Source: Astrobacterium formosum (GTDB taxonomy: Bacteria > Pseudomonadota > Alphaproteobacteria > Rhizobiales > Xanthobacteraceae). Taken from it: DNA of 64,000 nucleotides. Made by a program: the position numbers and the translations under genes. Below are positions 37,770-46,745 of this stretch, one piece after another. Location of the stretch: assembly GCA_030848545.1 (NCBI GenBank), contig JAVDCA010000015.1, forward strand, positions 1 to 64,000. Reading direction: 5' to 3'. The notes under the pieces were generated by a model. The model searched no databases. It was not told the origin of the DNA and saw nothing but the letters and a program-made list of their open reading frames with translations. How positions within the stretch are numbered: the first letter of the stretch is position 1; each line of letters opens with the position of its first letter.

Positions 37770-38753
37770 TCAGAGCGTCTGGCCGGCCTTGCGCAGCTCG
37801 GCGAGCACCGGGGCCTTGGGCAGCCAGATCTTGTCGAACTCGGCCACCACCGCGGCGGCGTCCTTGGGATTGGCGGCGCGGATCGGGATCGGTGCGGCGC
37901 GGAACTGCTCGATCAGCTTCGGCCCGTTGCCGGCGAGTTCGTCGATCTGCTTGTCGAGTGCGGCCTTGACGGCGCGGGTAATCAGTTCGCGGTCTGCAGC
38001 CGGCAGGCCCTGCCAGACGCGTCCGGACGCGAGCGCGATCATCGGCATGAAGATGGCGTTCATCTGCAGGATCACTTTCGAGACCTTGTCGAAGCGCTGG
38101 TTCCAGGAGAACTCCAGGTCGGCCTCGAGTCCGTCCACCTGGCCATTGGTCATGGCGTCGAACACCTGCGGGGTCGGGATCGGCGTCGGCGCAGCACCGA
38201 GCAACTGGTAGAAGTCGCGATAGACCGGCGTCGGGTTGATGCGCAGCTTCATGCCCTTGATGTCGGCGAGAGTGGAAATGTCCTTGGCCGAGAACACCGC
38301 CCGCATGCCGGTGATACCCCAGGCGAGTCCGACGCATCCGGTCTCGCGCGGCAACACGTCGAACAGTTTCATGGCGACGGGGTGGCGCACCAGCTTGGCG
38401 ATCTTGTCGGTCGAGTCGACGATGTAGGGCGCCGTGATGGCGCCGATCGCCGGCACCCGCGAGCCCAGTTCGGCGGCCATGATCCAGCCCATGTCGAGGG
38501 CGCCCGACTGCATCTGCTGCAGCATCGCGGCCTCGTTGCCGAGCTGGCCGGAATGGAAGACGGTGACGCTGAGGCGGCCGTTGGTTTCCGCCTTCAGCAT
38601 GTCGCCGACGCTGACGGCGGCCCGGTTCCAGGGATGGCCGTTCGGCGTCAGGATGCCGAGCCGCAGTTCACGTGACTGGGCGAGGGAGAGTGCCGGCGCC
38701 GCGAGTGGCAGGGCGGCGCCGAGGGCAAGGACGCGGCGACGGGTCATGGACAT
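37770..38753 (-). CDS. TRAP transporter solute-binding protein, DctP family
   Basis: 327 residues. The N-terminus MSMTRRRVLALGAALPLAAPALSLA carries a twin-arginine-like RRR and a hydrophobic core ending LAQ, so export may be by Tat. The mature part has the DctP fold: GHPWNRAAVSVGDMLKAETNGRLSVTVFHSGQLG, and LKLRINPTP-like SBP signature (MKLRINPTPVYRDFYQLLGA) with the conserved Arg that pairs with a substrate carboxylate. This points to an acidic organic substrate. It lies 30 bases after dctM. Confidence 0.9.
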   Translation of the reverse strand: MSMTRRRVLALGAALPLAAPALSLAQSRELRLGILTPNGHPWNRAAVSVGDMLKAETNGRLSVTVFHSGQLGNEAAMLQQMQSGALDMGWIMAAELGSRVPAIGAITAPYIVDSTDKIAKLVRHPVAMKLFDVLPRETGCVGLAWGITGMRAVFSAKDISTLADIKGMKLRINPTPVYRDFYQLLGAAPTPIPTPQVFDAMTNGQVDGLEADLEFSWNQRFDKVSKVILQMNAIFMPMIALASGRVWQGLPAADRELITRAVKAALDKQIDELAGNGPKLIEQFRAAPIPIRAANPKDAAAVVAEFDKIWLPKAPVLAELRKAGQTL

Positions 38754-38783
38754 GTCAGTTCTCCTTCACGAGGGGCTTGTTGG

Positions 38784-40049
38784 TCATTTGACGAGGGCAA
38801 GCGACAGCCAGGGATGGATCGACAGCAGGATCAGAAGAATGCAGGACACCGCGAAGAACGGCAGCGTGACGATGAACATCTTGCCGGGCTTGGTGCCGGT
38901 CACGGCCGCGGCGACGAAGAAGCACAGCCCCACCGGCGGCGACAGGAGACCGAGTACGAGATTGACCACGACGACGACGCCGAACTGGCGCGGATCGATG
39001 TGATAGACGTCGGTGGCGATCGGCAGCATGATCGGCACCGTCATGATCAGTCCGGGCACGCCGTCGATGACCGTGCCGATCACCAGCAGGATTACGTTGG
39101 TGAGCAGCATGAAGGTGACGGGATCCTTGGCGATCGACTGGATCGAGGCCGCGACCGCCTGCGGCACCGTGCCGTAGACCAGCACCCAGGAGAACACCGC
39201 CGCGGCGGCGACGAGAAACAGGACGATGGACGAGTAGATGCCCGCCCGTAACATCAACGCCGGCAGCTGCGCGAAGCTGAATTCCCTGGTCCAGTAGCGG
39301 CCGATCAGTGCCGCGGCGAGCGAGCCGACGGCGGCCGCCTCGGTCGGATTGGCGAGCCCGCCGAGAATCGAGCCGACGATCACGATCGGGATCAGCAGGG
39401 TCGGCGCCGCGTTCAGGACCGTGCGGGTGCGCTCCCGCAGCGTCTGCACATCGCCTTTCGGATAGTGGTAGACGAAACCCATGGCGGCGATGACGAGGAA
39501 GAACATGACCGTCAGGATCAGGCCGGGGACGATGCCGGCGATCAGCATGTCGCTGACAGAAATCTGCGCCAGGACGCTGTAGACCACGAACATCACCGAC
39601 GGCGGGATGATCGGGCCGAGCATGCCGCCATAGGCGGTCAGTCCCGCCGCGAAGGTCCTGTCGTAACCCTTGCGCTCCATCTCCGGGACCATGATCTGCG
39701 CCATGATCGCAACCTGGGCGGTCGCCGAACCGAGAATCGAGGCGACGAACATGTTGGCGAGAATGTTCACATAGGCGAGCCCGCCCCGCAGCGAACCGAC
39801 GAACGCCATGGCGAGGTCGACGATGCGGCGCGTGATGCCGCCGCCGTTCATGATCTCGCCGATCAGGATGAACAGCGGAATGGCGATCAGGCCGTAGCTG
39901 TCGACGCCACCGAACATTTGCAGGGGATAGTTCTGGAACAGGAGCGGGTTGCCGGAGGCGGCGATGAACACGATGGCGCCGATGCACAGGCACATGCCGA
40001 TTGGCACGCCCACCAGCATGATGGCGATGAAGGCGGTGGCGGTGAGCAT
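38784..40049 (-). CDS. TRAP transporter large permease, DctM family
   Basis: 421 residues with 11-12 membrane helices. Family segments seen include GVPIGMCLCIGAIVFI, PLFILIGEIMNGGGITRRIVDLA, GGMLGPIIPPSVMFVVY and NLVLGLLSPPVGLCFFVAA. It is the ion-coupled transport subunit and depends on DctQ and the binding protein. It starts one base after the dctQ stop. Confidence 0.94.
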   Translation of the reverse strand: MLTATAFIAIMLVGVPIGMCLCIGAIVFIAASGNPLLFQNYPLQMFGGVDSYGLIAIPLFILIGEIMNGGGITRRIVDLAMAFVGSLRGGLAYVNILANMFVASILGSATAQVAIMAQIMVPEMERKGYDRTFAAGLTAYGGMLGPIIPPSVMFVVYSVLAQISVSDMLIAGIVPGLILTVMFFLVIAAMGFVYHYPKGDVQTLRERTRTVLNAAPTLLIPIVIVGSILGGLANPTEAAAVGSLAAALIGRYWTREFSFAQLPALMLRAGIYSSIVLFLVAAAAVFSWVLVYGTVPQAVAASIQSIAKDPVTFMLLTNVILLVIGTVIDGVPGLIMTVPIMLPIATDVYHIDPRQFGVVVVVNLVLGLLSPPVGLCFFVAAAVTGTKPGKMFIVTLPFFAVSCILLILLSIHPWLSLALVK

Positions 40050-40050
40050 G

Positions 40051-40683
40051 TCAGTTCACCCCCTCGGCGCCGCCGGCGGCGAATGCCGGCAGAGTCTGTG
40101 ACGGCGCCAGGCCGAGATCCTCGGACAGGTTGGCAAGGCCGTGCAGCGTCATCGACGTCGCGAACAGCGGCATGATCAAGTAGATCATCCAGGTCGGCCA
40201 ATTCAGGGTCTGGGTGCGCTCCGTGTAGATGAAGTTGAACGACTGGGCGGCGTATTCCTTGGCGTCGAAGCCGGCGGCGGCGATGCCGGCCGGATCGAGC
40301 CACAACCAGCACATCATCGCGAGAGCGGCGCCGAAGCCGACGACGCCCAGCGTCGCCAGCACCCGCGCGATGCGCACGCCGCGTGCCGGCAGCTTGTCGG
40401 TCAGGAGGGTGACGGCGAAGTCGAGCCGCATGCGCGTCATCGCCGAAGCGCCGATGAAGGTCAGCCAGACGACCGAGTACACCGCCGATTCGTCGATCCA
40501 GTAGATCGGCATGCCGACATAGCGCGTCGCGATATTGACCAGGATGAGTGTCGTCAGCACGAGCATTAAAAAGCTGATCGCGGCGCGCTCGATCATCAAA
40601 AGCCGCAGCGACAACGTCATGATGGCGCGCACCAACGCCCCACCCCGCCGCCGACCCTCGCCCGTTCGTCCGATTTCACTCAC
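40051..40683 (-). CDS. TRAP transporter small permease, DctQ family
   Basis: 210 residues, four membrane helices. It shows the family pattern NIATRYVGMPIYWIDESAVYSVVWLTFIGASAM and RLDFAV. Start GTG at 40683, directly preceded by AGGAGGG at a good distance, which decides it over a longer frame. First gene of the dctQMP-dapA-like operon; the inverted repeat at 40708-40728 lies just upstream. Confidence 0.88.
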   Translation of the reverse strand: MSEIGRTGEGRRRGGALVRAIMTLSLRLLMIERAAISFLMLVLTTLILVNIATRYVGMPIYWIDESAVYSVVWLTFIGASAMTRMRLDFAVTLLTDKLPARGVRIARVLATLGVVGFGAALAMMCWLWLDPAGIAAAGFDAKEYAAQSFNFIYTERTQTLNWPTWMIYLIMPLFATSMTLHGLANLSEDLGLAPSQTLPAFAAGGAEGVN

Positions 40684-40707
40684 GTTCGCCCTCCTGTCAA
40701 AATCGTA

Positions 40708-40728
40708 GATTGTATAAAATCGACAATC
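40708..40728. promoter_or_regulatory. Operator between dctQ and the GntR gene
   Basis: Inverted repeat GATGT-like GATTGT-N9-ACAATC in the divergent intergenic region, AT-rich in the centre. FCD-type GntR proteins often bind short TTGT...ACAA palindromes; the position lets one site control both directions. Assigned by symmetry and location. Confidence 0.5.
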
Positions 40729-40768
40729 AAGAGTATCCATTTGGCAGTTTGTTTGCTATGCAATCATC

Positions 40769-41464
40769 ATGCCCCTCATCATGCCCAAGTCCTTGAACAG
40801 GCCCCTGAAACATCGGACGCTCTCGTCCGCCATCGTCGACCAGTTGCGGCAGGAAATCCTCGAGGGTGCCTATCCGGCAGGCACGCAGTTGCGACAGGAT
40901 GCCCTGGCGGAGGCATTCGGGGTCAGCCGTATCCCGGTCCGCGAGGCGCTGTTCCTGCTCGAAGCCGAGGGCTTCGTGCACATGGTCCCTCACAAGGGCG
41001 CGGTCGTCTCCGCGCTTTCCCTGGATGAGATCAACGACGTGTTCGACCTGCGCGTCACGCTCGAGGCGCGCCTCCTCGCCGGCTCGGTGCCGCATCTCAC
41101 GGATCTGGACCTCGACGGCGCGGCGCGGTTGGCAGAAGCCTTCGAGCAGGCCATGGCCGCCGGCGACATCGCCCGTTGGGGTGTCCTCAATGCCGAATTC
41201 CACATGGCGCTGTATGCGGGTGCGATGCTGCCGCGGACAGTCGCTGTGGTCACCGGCCTTCTACAGACAAGCGACCGTTACACCCGTTTGCAGCTCTCCC
41301 GCGGCAGCTTCCTCGACCGCTCGTGCGAGGAGCATCGGATGCTGGTGGAGCTGTGCCGGCGGCGACAGAGCCCCGAAGCCTGTTCGCTGCTGCGCAGCCA
41401 CATCGAAAACGTGCGGCGCGACCTGCTGCAAGTTCTGCGCGGAAAGCTGCCGGTCCACACATGA
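40769..41464 (+). CDS. GntR-family regulator, FCD (FadR) subfamily
   Basis: 231 residues. The N-terminal winged helix (LSSAIVDQLRQEILEGAYPAGTQL...AFGVSRIPVREALFLLEAEGFV) is the GntR signature. The C-terminal all-helical FCD domain carries His residues at the usual metal or ligand sites (NAEFHMAL, EEHRMLVE, RSHIENV). It probably represses the divergent TRAP operon and is released by the imported organic acid or a derivative. The ATG at 40769 is taken; another ATG five codons later is possible. Confidence 0.9.
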   Translation: MPLIMPKSLNRPLKHRTLSSAIVDQLRQEILEGAYPAGTQLRQDALAEAFGVSRIPVREALFLLEAEGFVHMVPHKGAVVSALSLDEINDVFDLRVTLEARLLAGSVPHLTDLDLDGAARLAEAFEQAMAAGDIARWGVLNAEFHMALYAGAMLPRTVAVVTGLLQTSDRYTRLQLSRGSFLDRSCEEHRMLVELCRRRQSPEACSLLRSHIENVRRDLLQVLRGKLPVHT

Positions 41465-41682
41465 CGCGGGAGGCCGCCGGCCTGCCGCCTGTCATGGTTC
41501 TGCAGGGTGTTGCGATCCGCCCTGTGAGTAGCGGTCAGTGCTGGTACGTCCGCATTCGGGATGGACGCCGCCGAAAACACGTGGTCGGGAGCACGCGACG
41601 CACCAGCGAGGCGGAAGCCCGCAACGCCGCGCAGGACTTCGCGAAAATCACCTGCCAGCCCCGTCACCGAGCAAGCAGATAA
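41461..41682 (+). CDS. Small orphan ORF, integrase arm-domain-like, 73 residues
   Basis: The ATG at 41461 overlaps the gntR stop by four bases (ATGA), so translation could be coupled. The middle, GQCWYVRIRDGRRRKHVVGSTRRTSEAEARNAAQDFA, resembles the N-terminal arm-DNA-binding fold of tyrosine recombinases (WYVRxRDGxRRR...T.EAEA). No catalytic domain follows, and no recombinase lies nearby. It could be a remnant, a small DNA-binding protein, or chance. Function unknown. Confidence 0.4.
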   Translation: MTREAAGLPPVMVLQGVAIRPVSSGQCWYVRIRDGRRRKHVVGSTRRTSEAEARNAAQDFAKITCQPRHRASR

Positions 41683-41866
41683 TTCGGCTTCAGGCTTCGC
41701 TCGGAAATTTGCCGCGTCCCGCCGCAGTCGCCGCGAGAATGCTGCCCGAAGTAATGCTGCTCGGACACATGTATCCGATCGGGAAATCATCGAACGAGCC
41801 CATCAGTCACCGATATGCAATCGAGATGGAGTACGGAAGGCGCGACCACGTAAAAGAGGAAGCATC

Positions 41867-43309
41867 ATGAAAATCAACCGCGTGATGTTGCTGGTTTTGG
41901 CCGTGTCGACCGCGCTTTCCGGCGCCGCGCCGGCGCAGGAAGCGCCCGCGAAGAACGTCATCCTGTTGATCACGGATGGAGCGGGTATCAACACTTGGCA
42001 CGCCGCGAGCTATTACCGCCACGGCGCACTCGGCCGTGAGGTTTACGACAAGTTCGACACCAAGATGTTCATGTCGACCCATCCGCTCAACACGTCCAAT
42101 TCGCCGACCAGAACGTCGGCCGGCACCGTGAAATTCGATTCGGCGGAAATCTGGAATGCGGCGTCGTCGAAGTCCGTCTTCAAGGGATCGCTCGGCAGTT
42201 ATCCGGGCTATTTTGTCGGATACGATTATGTCCGCGCCGACTATACCGACAGCGCGGCGGCCGCGACGGCGCTGGCGACGGGCATCAAGACCTACAACAA
42301 TGCGATCAACTGGTCGAATGATGACAAGAAGCTCAAGCACATTGGCGAATATGCCGTCGAGAGCGGTCGTTCGCTCGGTTCGATTTCCACCGTCCAATGG
42401 AGCCATGCGACGCCCGCCGGCTTCCTGGCGCACAATCCGAGCCGGAACGAATACGCCCAGATCGGCAAGGAGATCGTCGAGTCCGGTCTCGCCACCGTCG
42501 TCATGGGCTCCGGCCACCCCTTCTTTGACCAGAACGGCAAGCCGATCGAGCCCAAGGGCGACAAGGCTTACCGCTACGTCGGTGGCAAGGAAACCTGGGA
42601 CAGGCTGAAGGCCGGTCAGACCGACTACAGACTGATCGAGACCAAGGCCGATTTCGACGCTCTTGCCCAGGGCAAGCTCGATCTCGGCGGCAAGAGCAAG
42701 GTCCTGGGCACGGTCGAGAACAACGCCACGACCCAGTTCAACCGGTCAGGCGTCGCCATGGGCGAAAAATTGAAGAACCAGCCGAGCCTCGCCGCCATGA
42801 CGCGAGGCGCATTGAGCATCCTGTCGAAGGACAAGGACGGATTTTTCCTGATGGTCGAAGGCGGCGCGGTGGACTGGGCCGCCCATGCCAACAACCTGCC
42901 GCGCCTGATCGAGGAGCAGATCGATTTCAACGAGGCGGTGGAAGCCGCGGCGAAGTGGGTCGAGGACAACTCCTCCTGGAACGATACGCTGATCATCGTC
43001 ACCACCGACCACGGCAATGGTCTGCTTCAGGGGCCCGACAGCAACACGGTCGCCTATTCCGACATCATCAACCAGGGCGCCGGTGCCCTGCCGCTGGTGC
43101 GCTGGCACACCGACAACCACACCCGCGAGTTGGTGCCGCTCTATGCCAAGGGCAAGGGGGCCGACTATTTCAAGAAGGTCGCCAAGCCCGAACCCGGCCT
43201 CGCCGCCTATCGGGTGCCGCCGCAAAGCCAGGTCTATGTCGACAACACGGATGTCTTCCGCGCTGCGATGGCCGCCTTCGGCCTGAAGGCCAGCGGTGTC
43301 GGCAACTGA
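41867..43309 (+). CDS. Secreted alkaline phosphatase, PhoA superfamily
   Basis: 480 residues. The signal peptide MKINRVMLLVLAVSTALSGA ends near APA/Q. Metal-binding Asp37 (LLITDGAG), the nucleophile Ser129 in DYTDSAAAATALATG, and the late TTDHGNG and WHTDNHT metal sites give the full alkaline phosphatase set. Periplasmic release of phosphate from esters is the expected role, and it would complement the Ugp importer. Start ATG at 41867 after AGAGGAAG. Only a weak Pho-box-like string lies upstream. A UUCG-loop terminator follows the stop. Confidence 0.92.
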   Translation: MKINRVMLLVLAVSTALSGAAPAQEAPAKNVILLITDGAGINTWHAASYYRHGALGREVYDKFDTKMFMSTHPLNTSNSPTRTSAGTVKFDSAEIWNAASSKSVFKGSLGSYPGYFVGYDYVRADYTDSAAAATALATGIKTYNNAINWSNDDKKLKHIGEYAVESGRSLGSISTVQWSHATPAGFLAHNPSRNEYAQIGKEIVESGLATVVMGSGHPFFDQNGKPIEPKGDKAYRYVGGKETWDRLKAGQTDYRLIETKADFDALAQGKLDLGGKSKVLGTVENNATTQFNRSGVAMGEKLKNQPSLAAMTRGALSILSKDKDGFFLMVEGGAVDWAAHANNLPRLIEEQIDFNEAVEAAAKWVEDNSSWNDTLIIVTTDHGNGLLQGPDSNTVAYSDIINQGAGALPLVRWHTDNHTRELVPLYAKGKGADYFKKVAKPEPGLAAYRVPPQSQVYVDNTDVFRAAMAAFGLKASGVGN

Positions 43310-43330
43310 CACCGGCATCCCGCAATGATG

Positions 43331-43358
43331 AACGGCAGGTCTTCGGGCCTGCCGTTTT
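43331..43358 (+). terminator. Rho-independent terminator of the alkaline phosphatase gene
   Basis: Arms AACGGCAGG and CCTGCCGTT pair perfectly, with two further pairs (U-G, C-G) closing a UUCG tetraloop; TTTT follows. It lies 22 bases after the phosphatase stop. A textbook intrinsic terminator. Confidence 0.9.
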
Positions 43359-43515
43359 GCATCGGGAGAACGCAGATGAAAGCCGTCGGCAGCGTCTCAT
43401 GCTGTTTCCGAATCATCGGCACACGCTCAGCCAACGACAAGGTTTGAATCCCGCCATCGCGGCCCGGGAAAGCAGGCCTACACGTCGCCTAACACCTTAG
43501 GGCAACTGGGGGATT

Positions 43516-43591
<76 letters not shown>

Positions 43592-43689
43592 GCCGAAACG
43601 GCATGGTTTTGGGACACCAGTGCCGGAAGTCTCGTCAATCGGTCACCGACCGAAGCAGGCGCACGTGAAACCACAAAAGCGCGCCGACC

Positions 43690-44091
43690 TCAAGTCTCCT
43701 CGTCGTCTTGAATGTCGCCACCGATGATTTCTGTGACATCGGTGTCCTCGTCCTCCGTCTCCTCGATGAAGGCGGCGTCGTCGAGGCTCTCGTCGATCTC
43801 CACGTCCTCGTCGGTGTCGGCGGCCTCGGCGGGGGCCTTCTTGGCGGAGCCCTGCTGCTCCGCATCGGCCTCCTCGAGCGACACGAATTCGGCCTCGGCG
43901 GGCTCCACGACCTCCGGTGCGACCTCGCGCACGGCGGCGCGCGGCGCATCCGGCCGGCCACGCGGCATCAGCGATGCCACCGTGAACTCGGTGCCGCACT
44001 TCGGGCAGGTGATCGGGTCCTTGTTGAGGTCGTAGAACTTGGCGGCACAATTGATACAGACGCGTTTCGTGCCGAGCTCAGGCTTTGCCAC
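43690..44091 (-). CDS. FYDLN-acid domain protein (TIGR02300 family)
   Basis: 133 residues. A zinc-ribbon-like N-terminus KRVCINCAAKFYDLNKDPITCPKC (two CxxC pairs, with the FYDLN string that names the family) is followed by a long acidic tail rich in Glu and Asp (from about residue 65). The family is restricted to alphaproteobacteria and uncharacterised; nucleic-acid or protein contact through the zinc ribbon is a guess. Start GTG at 44091, with AGGGAA upstream. It is divergent from aroA. Confidence 0.88.
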   Translation of the reverse strand: MAKPELGTKRVCINCAAKFYDLNKDPITCPKCGTEFTVASLMPRGRPDAPRAAVREVAPEVVEPAEAEFVSLEEADAEQQGSAKKAPAEAADTDEDVEIDESLDDAAFIEETEDEDTDVTEIIGGDIQDDEET

Positions 44092-44376
44092 GGTTCGTAT
44101 TCCCTCGACCGGTTGAAAAAGCGAGCCATCCCCTTGGCGGCTTGCGGCGCCCCTGTCAATAGCGCAGGAGGGCGGATGGCAAGGGCTTTCTTTCCAGCCT
44201 CCGAAGCCCCGCAAGACCCGCACGGACGGCATGCGCGGGACGCAACATTCGTTTATACGCACCAGCCCGGCATGTGGTTTTGTGTCGGGGCTTGCGGCGG
44301 TGGTGCGCTTCCACTGGCGCCCGAAACCCTCTAGGACAGCCTTCTAGCCCCCTCAAGCCGACCGGATCGTCCCCAG

Positions 44377-45714
44377 GTGAGCTCCCATCCGACCCCCGCC
44401 CCCATGACGTCCGCCCGCGGGAAAGCCCTCACGGGCCGCCTGCACGTGCCGGGTGACAAGTCCATTTCGCACCGTTCCCTGATCCTGGGGGCGCTCGCGG
44501 TCGGCCGCACCCGCATCTCCGGCCTGCTCGAGGGCGAGGACGTGGTCAATACCGCCCACGCCATGGTGGCCCTCGGGGCCCGGGTGGAGCGCCTCGGTGG
44601 CGGTCGCTGGCAGGTCGACGGGGTCGGGGTCGGCGGCTTCGCGGCCCCGGCTGCCGCCCTGGATTTCGGCAATTCCGGCACCGGCTGCCGCCTGGTCATG
44701 GGTGCCGTCGCGGGCTGTCCGGTCACCGCCATCTTCGATGGCGACGCCTCGTTGCGCAAACGCCCCATGCAACGGGTGCTCGATCCCCTGACCCGCATGG
44801 GCGCGAGCATAAAGGCTGTGGGCGAGGGCGGCCGCCTGCCGCTGACGCTTCAAGGCGCCCGCGAGCCCGTCCCGATCGTGTTCGAGCCGCCGGTCGCCTC
44901 CGCCCAGCTCAAATCGGCGGTCCTCCTCGCCGGCCTTTCGGCACCCGGCGAGACCACCGTGGTCGAGGCCGAGGCGACGCGCGATCACACCGAACGCATG
45001 CTGCGCCATTTCGGCGCCGAGGTCCGCGAGGAGCCCTTGGGCGCCCACGGCCGCCGCATCACGCTGGTGGGCGAGCCCGAACTCGCTGGTGTCGAGGTGA
45101 GGGTGCCGGCCGATCCGTCGTCGGCGGCGTTCCCGCTGGTGGCGGCGCTGATCGCGCCCGGCTCCGACGTGGTGGTCGAGGGCGTGATGACCAACGCGCT
45201 GCGCACCGGCCTGTTCGCCACCCTGGTCGAGATGGGGGCGAGGCTCGACTTCTTGGAGCGGCGCGACGACGGCGGCGAGGAAATCGCCGACATCCGTGCC
45301 CGGGCGTCCGCCCTCAAAGGCATCGAGGTGCCGGCCGCGCGGGCCCCGAGCATGATCGACGAATACCCGATCCTCGCCGTCGCCGCCGCCTTCGCGGAGG
45401 GCACGACGGTGATGCATGGCTTGAAGGAGCTGCGCGTCAAGGAATCCGACCGGCTCGCCGCCACCGCCGATCTCCTGCGCGTCAACGGCGTCGCGGTCGA
45501 GATCGTGGGCGACGACCTGATCGTGCACGGCAAGGGCCGCGCCGCGGGCGGTGGCCTGGTCGCCACCCACATGGACCACCGCCTCGCCATGTCGGCCCTG
45601 GTGATGGGGCTCGGCGCCGAAAACCCCGTGCGGGTCGACGACACCGCCTTCATCGCCACGAGCTTCCCGGGCTTCGCCGATCTGATGCGGGGGCTCGGGG
45701 CGGACCTGAGCTGA
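44377..45714 (+). CDS. aroA: 3-phosphoshikimate 1-carboxyvinyltransferase (EPSP synthase)
   Basis: 445 residues, class II (CP4-like) EPSP synthase, judged by [42 protein letters not shown] and [21 protein letters not shown]. It joins shikimate-3-phosphate and PEP in the chorismate pathway. At the residue known to decide glyphosate tolerance (Ala100 in CP4) this protein has Gly (N99-S100-G101-T102), the usual sensitive state, next to an unusual Ser. GTG start at 44377. It is followed by the nucleotidyltransferase cassette and cmk. Confidence 0.95.
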   Translation: MSSHPTPAPMTSARGKALTGRLHVPGDKSISHRSLILGALAVGRTRISGLLEGEDVVNTAHAMVALGARVERLGGGRWQVDGVGVGGFAAPAAALDFGNSGTGCRLVMGAVAGCPVTAIFDGDASLRKRPMQRVLDPLTRMGASIKAVGEGGRLPLTLQGAREPVPIVFEPPVASAQLKSAVLLAGLSAPGETTVVEAEATRDHTERMLRHFGAEVREEPLGAHGRRITLVGEPELAGVEVRVPADPSSAAFPLVAALIAPGSDVVVEGVMTNALRTGLFATLVEMGARLDFLERRDDGGEEIADIRARASALKGIEVPAARAPSMIDEYPILAVAAAFAEGTTVMHGLKELRVKESDRLAATADLLRVNGVAVEIVGDDLIVHGKGRAAGGGLVATHMDHRLAMSALVMGLGAENPVRVDDTAFIATSFPGFADLMRGLGADLS

Positions 45715-45745
45715 AGGGACGGACACGCGGAGGCCGTCGAAGATC

Positions 45746-46360
45746 ATGGCGCGCGCATTGGACCGGACTCTTCTGCTCGCCGCCTTCGACGAGATCGGGC
45801 GTGCCGCCGCGGCCGCGGGCACGCGGCTTGAGATCGCTGTCTATGGTGGCTCGGCGTTGATGCTGGCGAGCAACTTCCGCTACGCCACCGAGGACGTCGA
45901 CATCTCCCGGGTCGAACGGCCGTGGCCGGACTGGCTGCAGGAGGTCACGCGCCGGCTCGCCGACGCCCACGGCTGGTCGCTTGACTGGCTTAACGATGCG
46001 GTGGTCTTTCATTTGAGCCCGCTGGCGGAACGCGCTGCCGACCATCAGGAGTTCGGCACTTTCCCGCGCGACGGCTCGGCGCCCGGCCTCGTGGTCCACG
46101 TGCCGACGGCACAGTATCTGCTCGCCCTCAAGCTCAAGGCGATGCGGGTCAACGAGCCCCTGCGCGGCGAGCAGGAGCGGCTCGACATCCTCAATCTGAT
46201 GCGCGTGGTCGGTATTTCGACGATCGACGACGCCATCGCGGTCATGGCACGGTATTTTCCGGTCAGCGCCGCGGCGCCCGAGAAGCAGCGCTTCCTGCTG
46301 AAGAACATGAATCCCGACGGAGCGGCCGATGCGCCCCAGTACCCTCGCCGAAGCGATTGA
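45746..46360 (+). CDS. Nucleotidyltransferase-fold protein, DUF6036/AbiEii-like
   Basis: 204 residues. The polymerase-beta-type fold shows GGS at 34-36 and DVD at 50-52 (YGGSALMLASNFRYATEDVDI), the metal-binding set of minimal nucleotidyltransferases, then PTAQYLLALKLKAMR and ERLDILNLMRVVG as in DUF6036/AbiEii-like proteins. Relatives include toxins that nucleotidylate tRNA or proteins. It starts 31 bases after aroA and overlaps the next gene by 32 bases. Its position between aroA and cmk, which are commonly adjacent, suggests insertion of a two-gene cassette. Toxin activity is inference. Confidence 0.68.
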   Translation: MARALDRTLLLAAFDEIGRAAAAAGTRLEIAVYGGSALMLASNFRYATEDVDISRVERPWPDWLQEVTRRLADAHGWSLDWLNDAVVFHLSPLAERAADHQEFGTFPRDGSAPGLVVHVPTAQYLLALKLKAMRVNEPLRGEQERLDILNLMRVVGISTIDDAIAVMARYFPVSAAAPEKQRFLLKNMNPDGAADAPQYPRRSD

Positions 46361-46745
46361 GCGGATTTCGGCCGGCGCCCCGCAGGGCGACACGCTGGCG
46401 GAGTTCGTCGATACGTTCCTGGCACTGTCCGACGACGCCGCTCGCGTGGCGGCGCTGGCGTCTTCGCCGAAGCGGACCGACGATGCACGCCTGGATGCGC
46501 TCGCGGGCGCCATCGGCGAGTACCTCGCCAAACATTACCGCCTGTCCCAGTTACCTCACTGGGTGTCGGAACCCTGGCGGCGATTGGCCGAGCCTTGGTT
46601 CACGACATCTTCGACGGCGCCCGGAATGCGCGAATACCTGACCTTCGCGAGCCCGGCCGAGTTCCGCTCGCGCAACATCTTCACCGAGGAGCGGCCGCTG
46701 CGGCGGGCGCGCACGCCGATCGCCGAAAGGGAGACGGCGCCATGA
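46329..46745 (+). CDS. Partner protein of the nucleotidyltransferase, 138 residues
   Basis: Helical protein with no recognised named domain. The C-terminal part ([45 protein letters not shown]) has the pattern seen in proteins encoded beside DUF6036-type nucleotidyltransferases, where one partner is thought to restrain the other. It overlaps the nucleotidyltransferase by 32 bases and the cmk start by ATGA at 46742, so ribosomes can pass through all three genes. An antitoxin role is inferred from layout only. Confidence 0.6.
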   Translation: MRPSTLAEAIERISAGAPQGDTLAEFVDTFLALSDDAARVAALASSPKRTDDARLDALAGAIGEYLAKHYRLSQLPHWVSEPWRRLAEPWFTTSSTAPGMREYLTFASPAEFRSRNIFTEERPLRRARTPIAERETAP

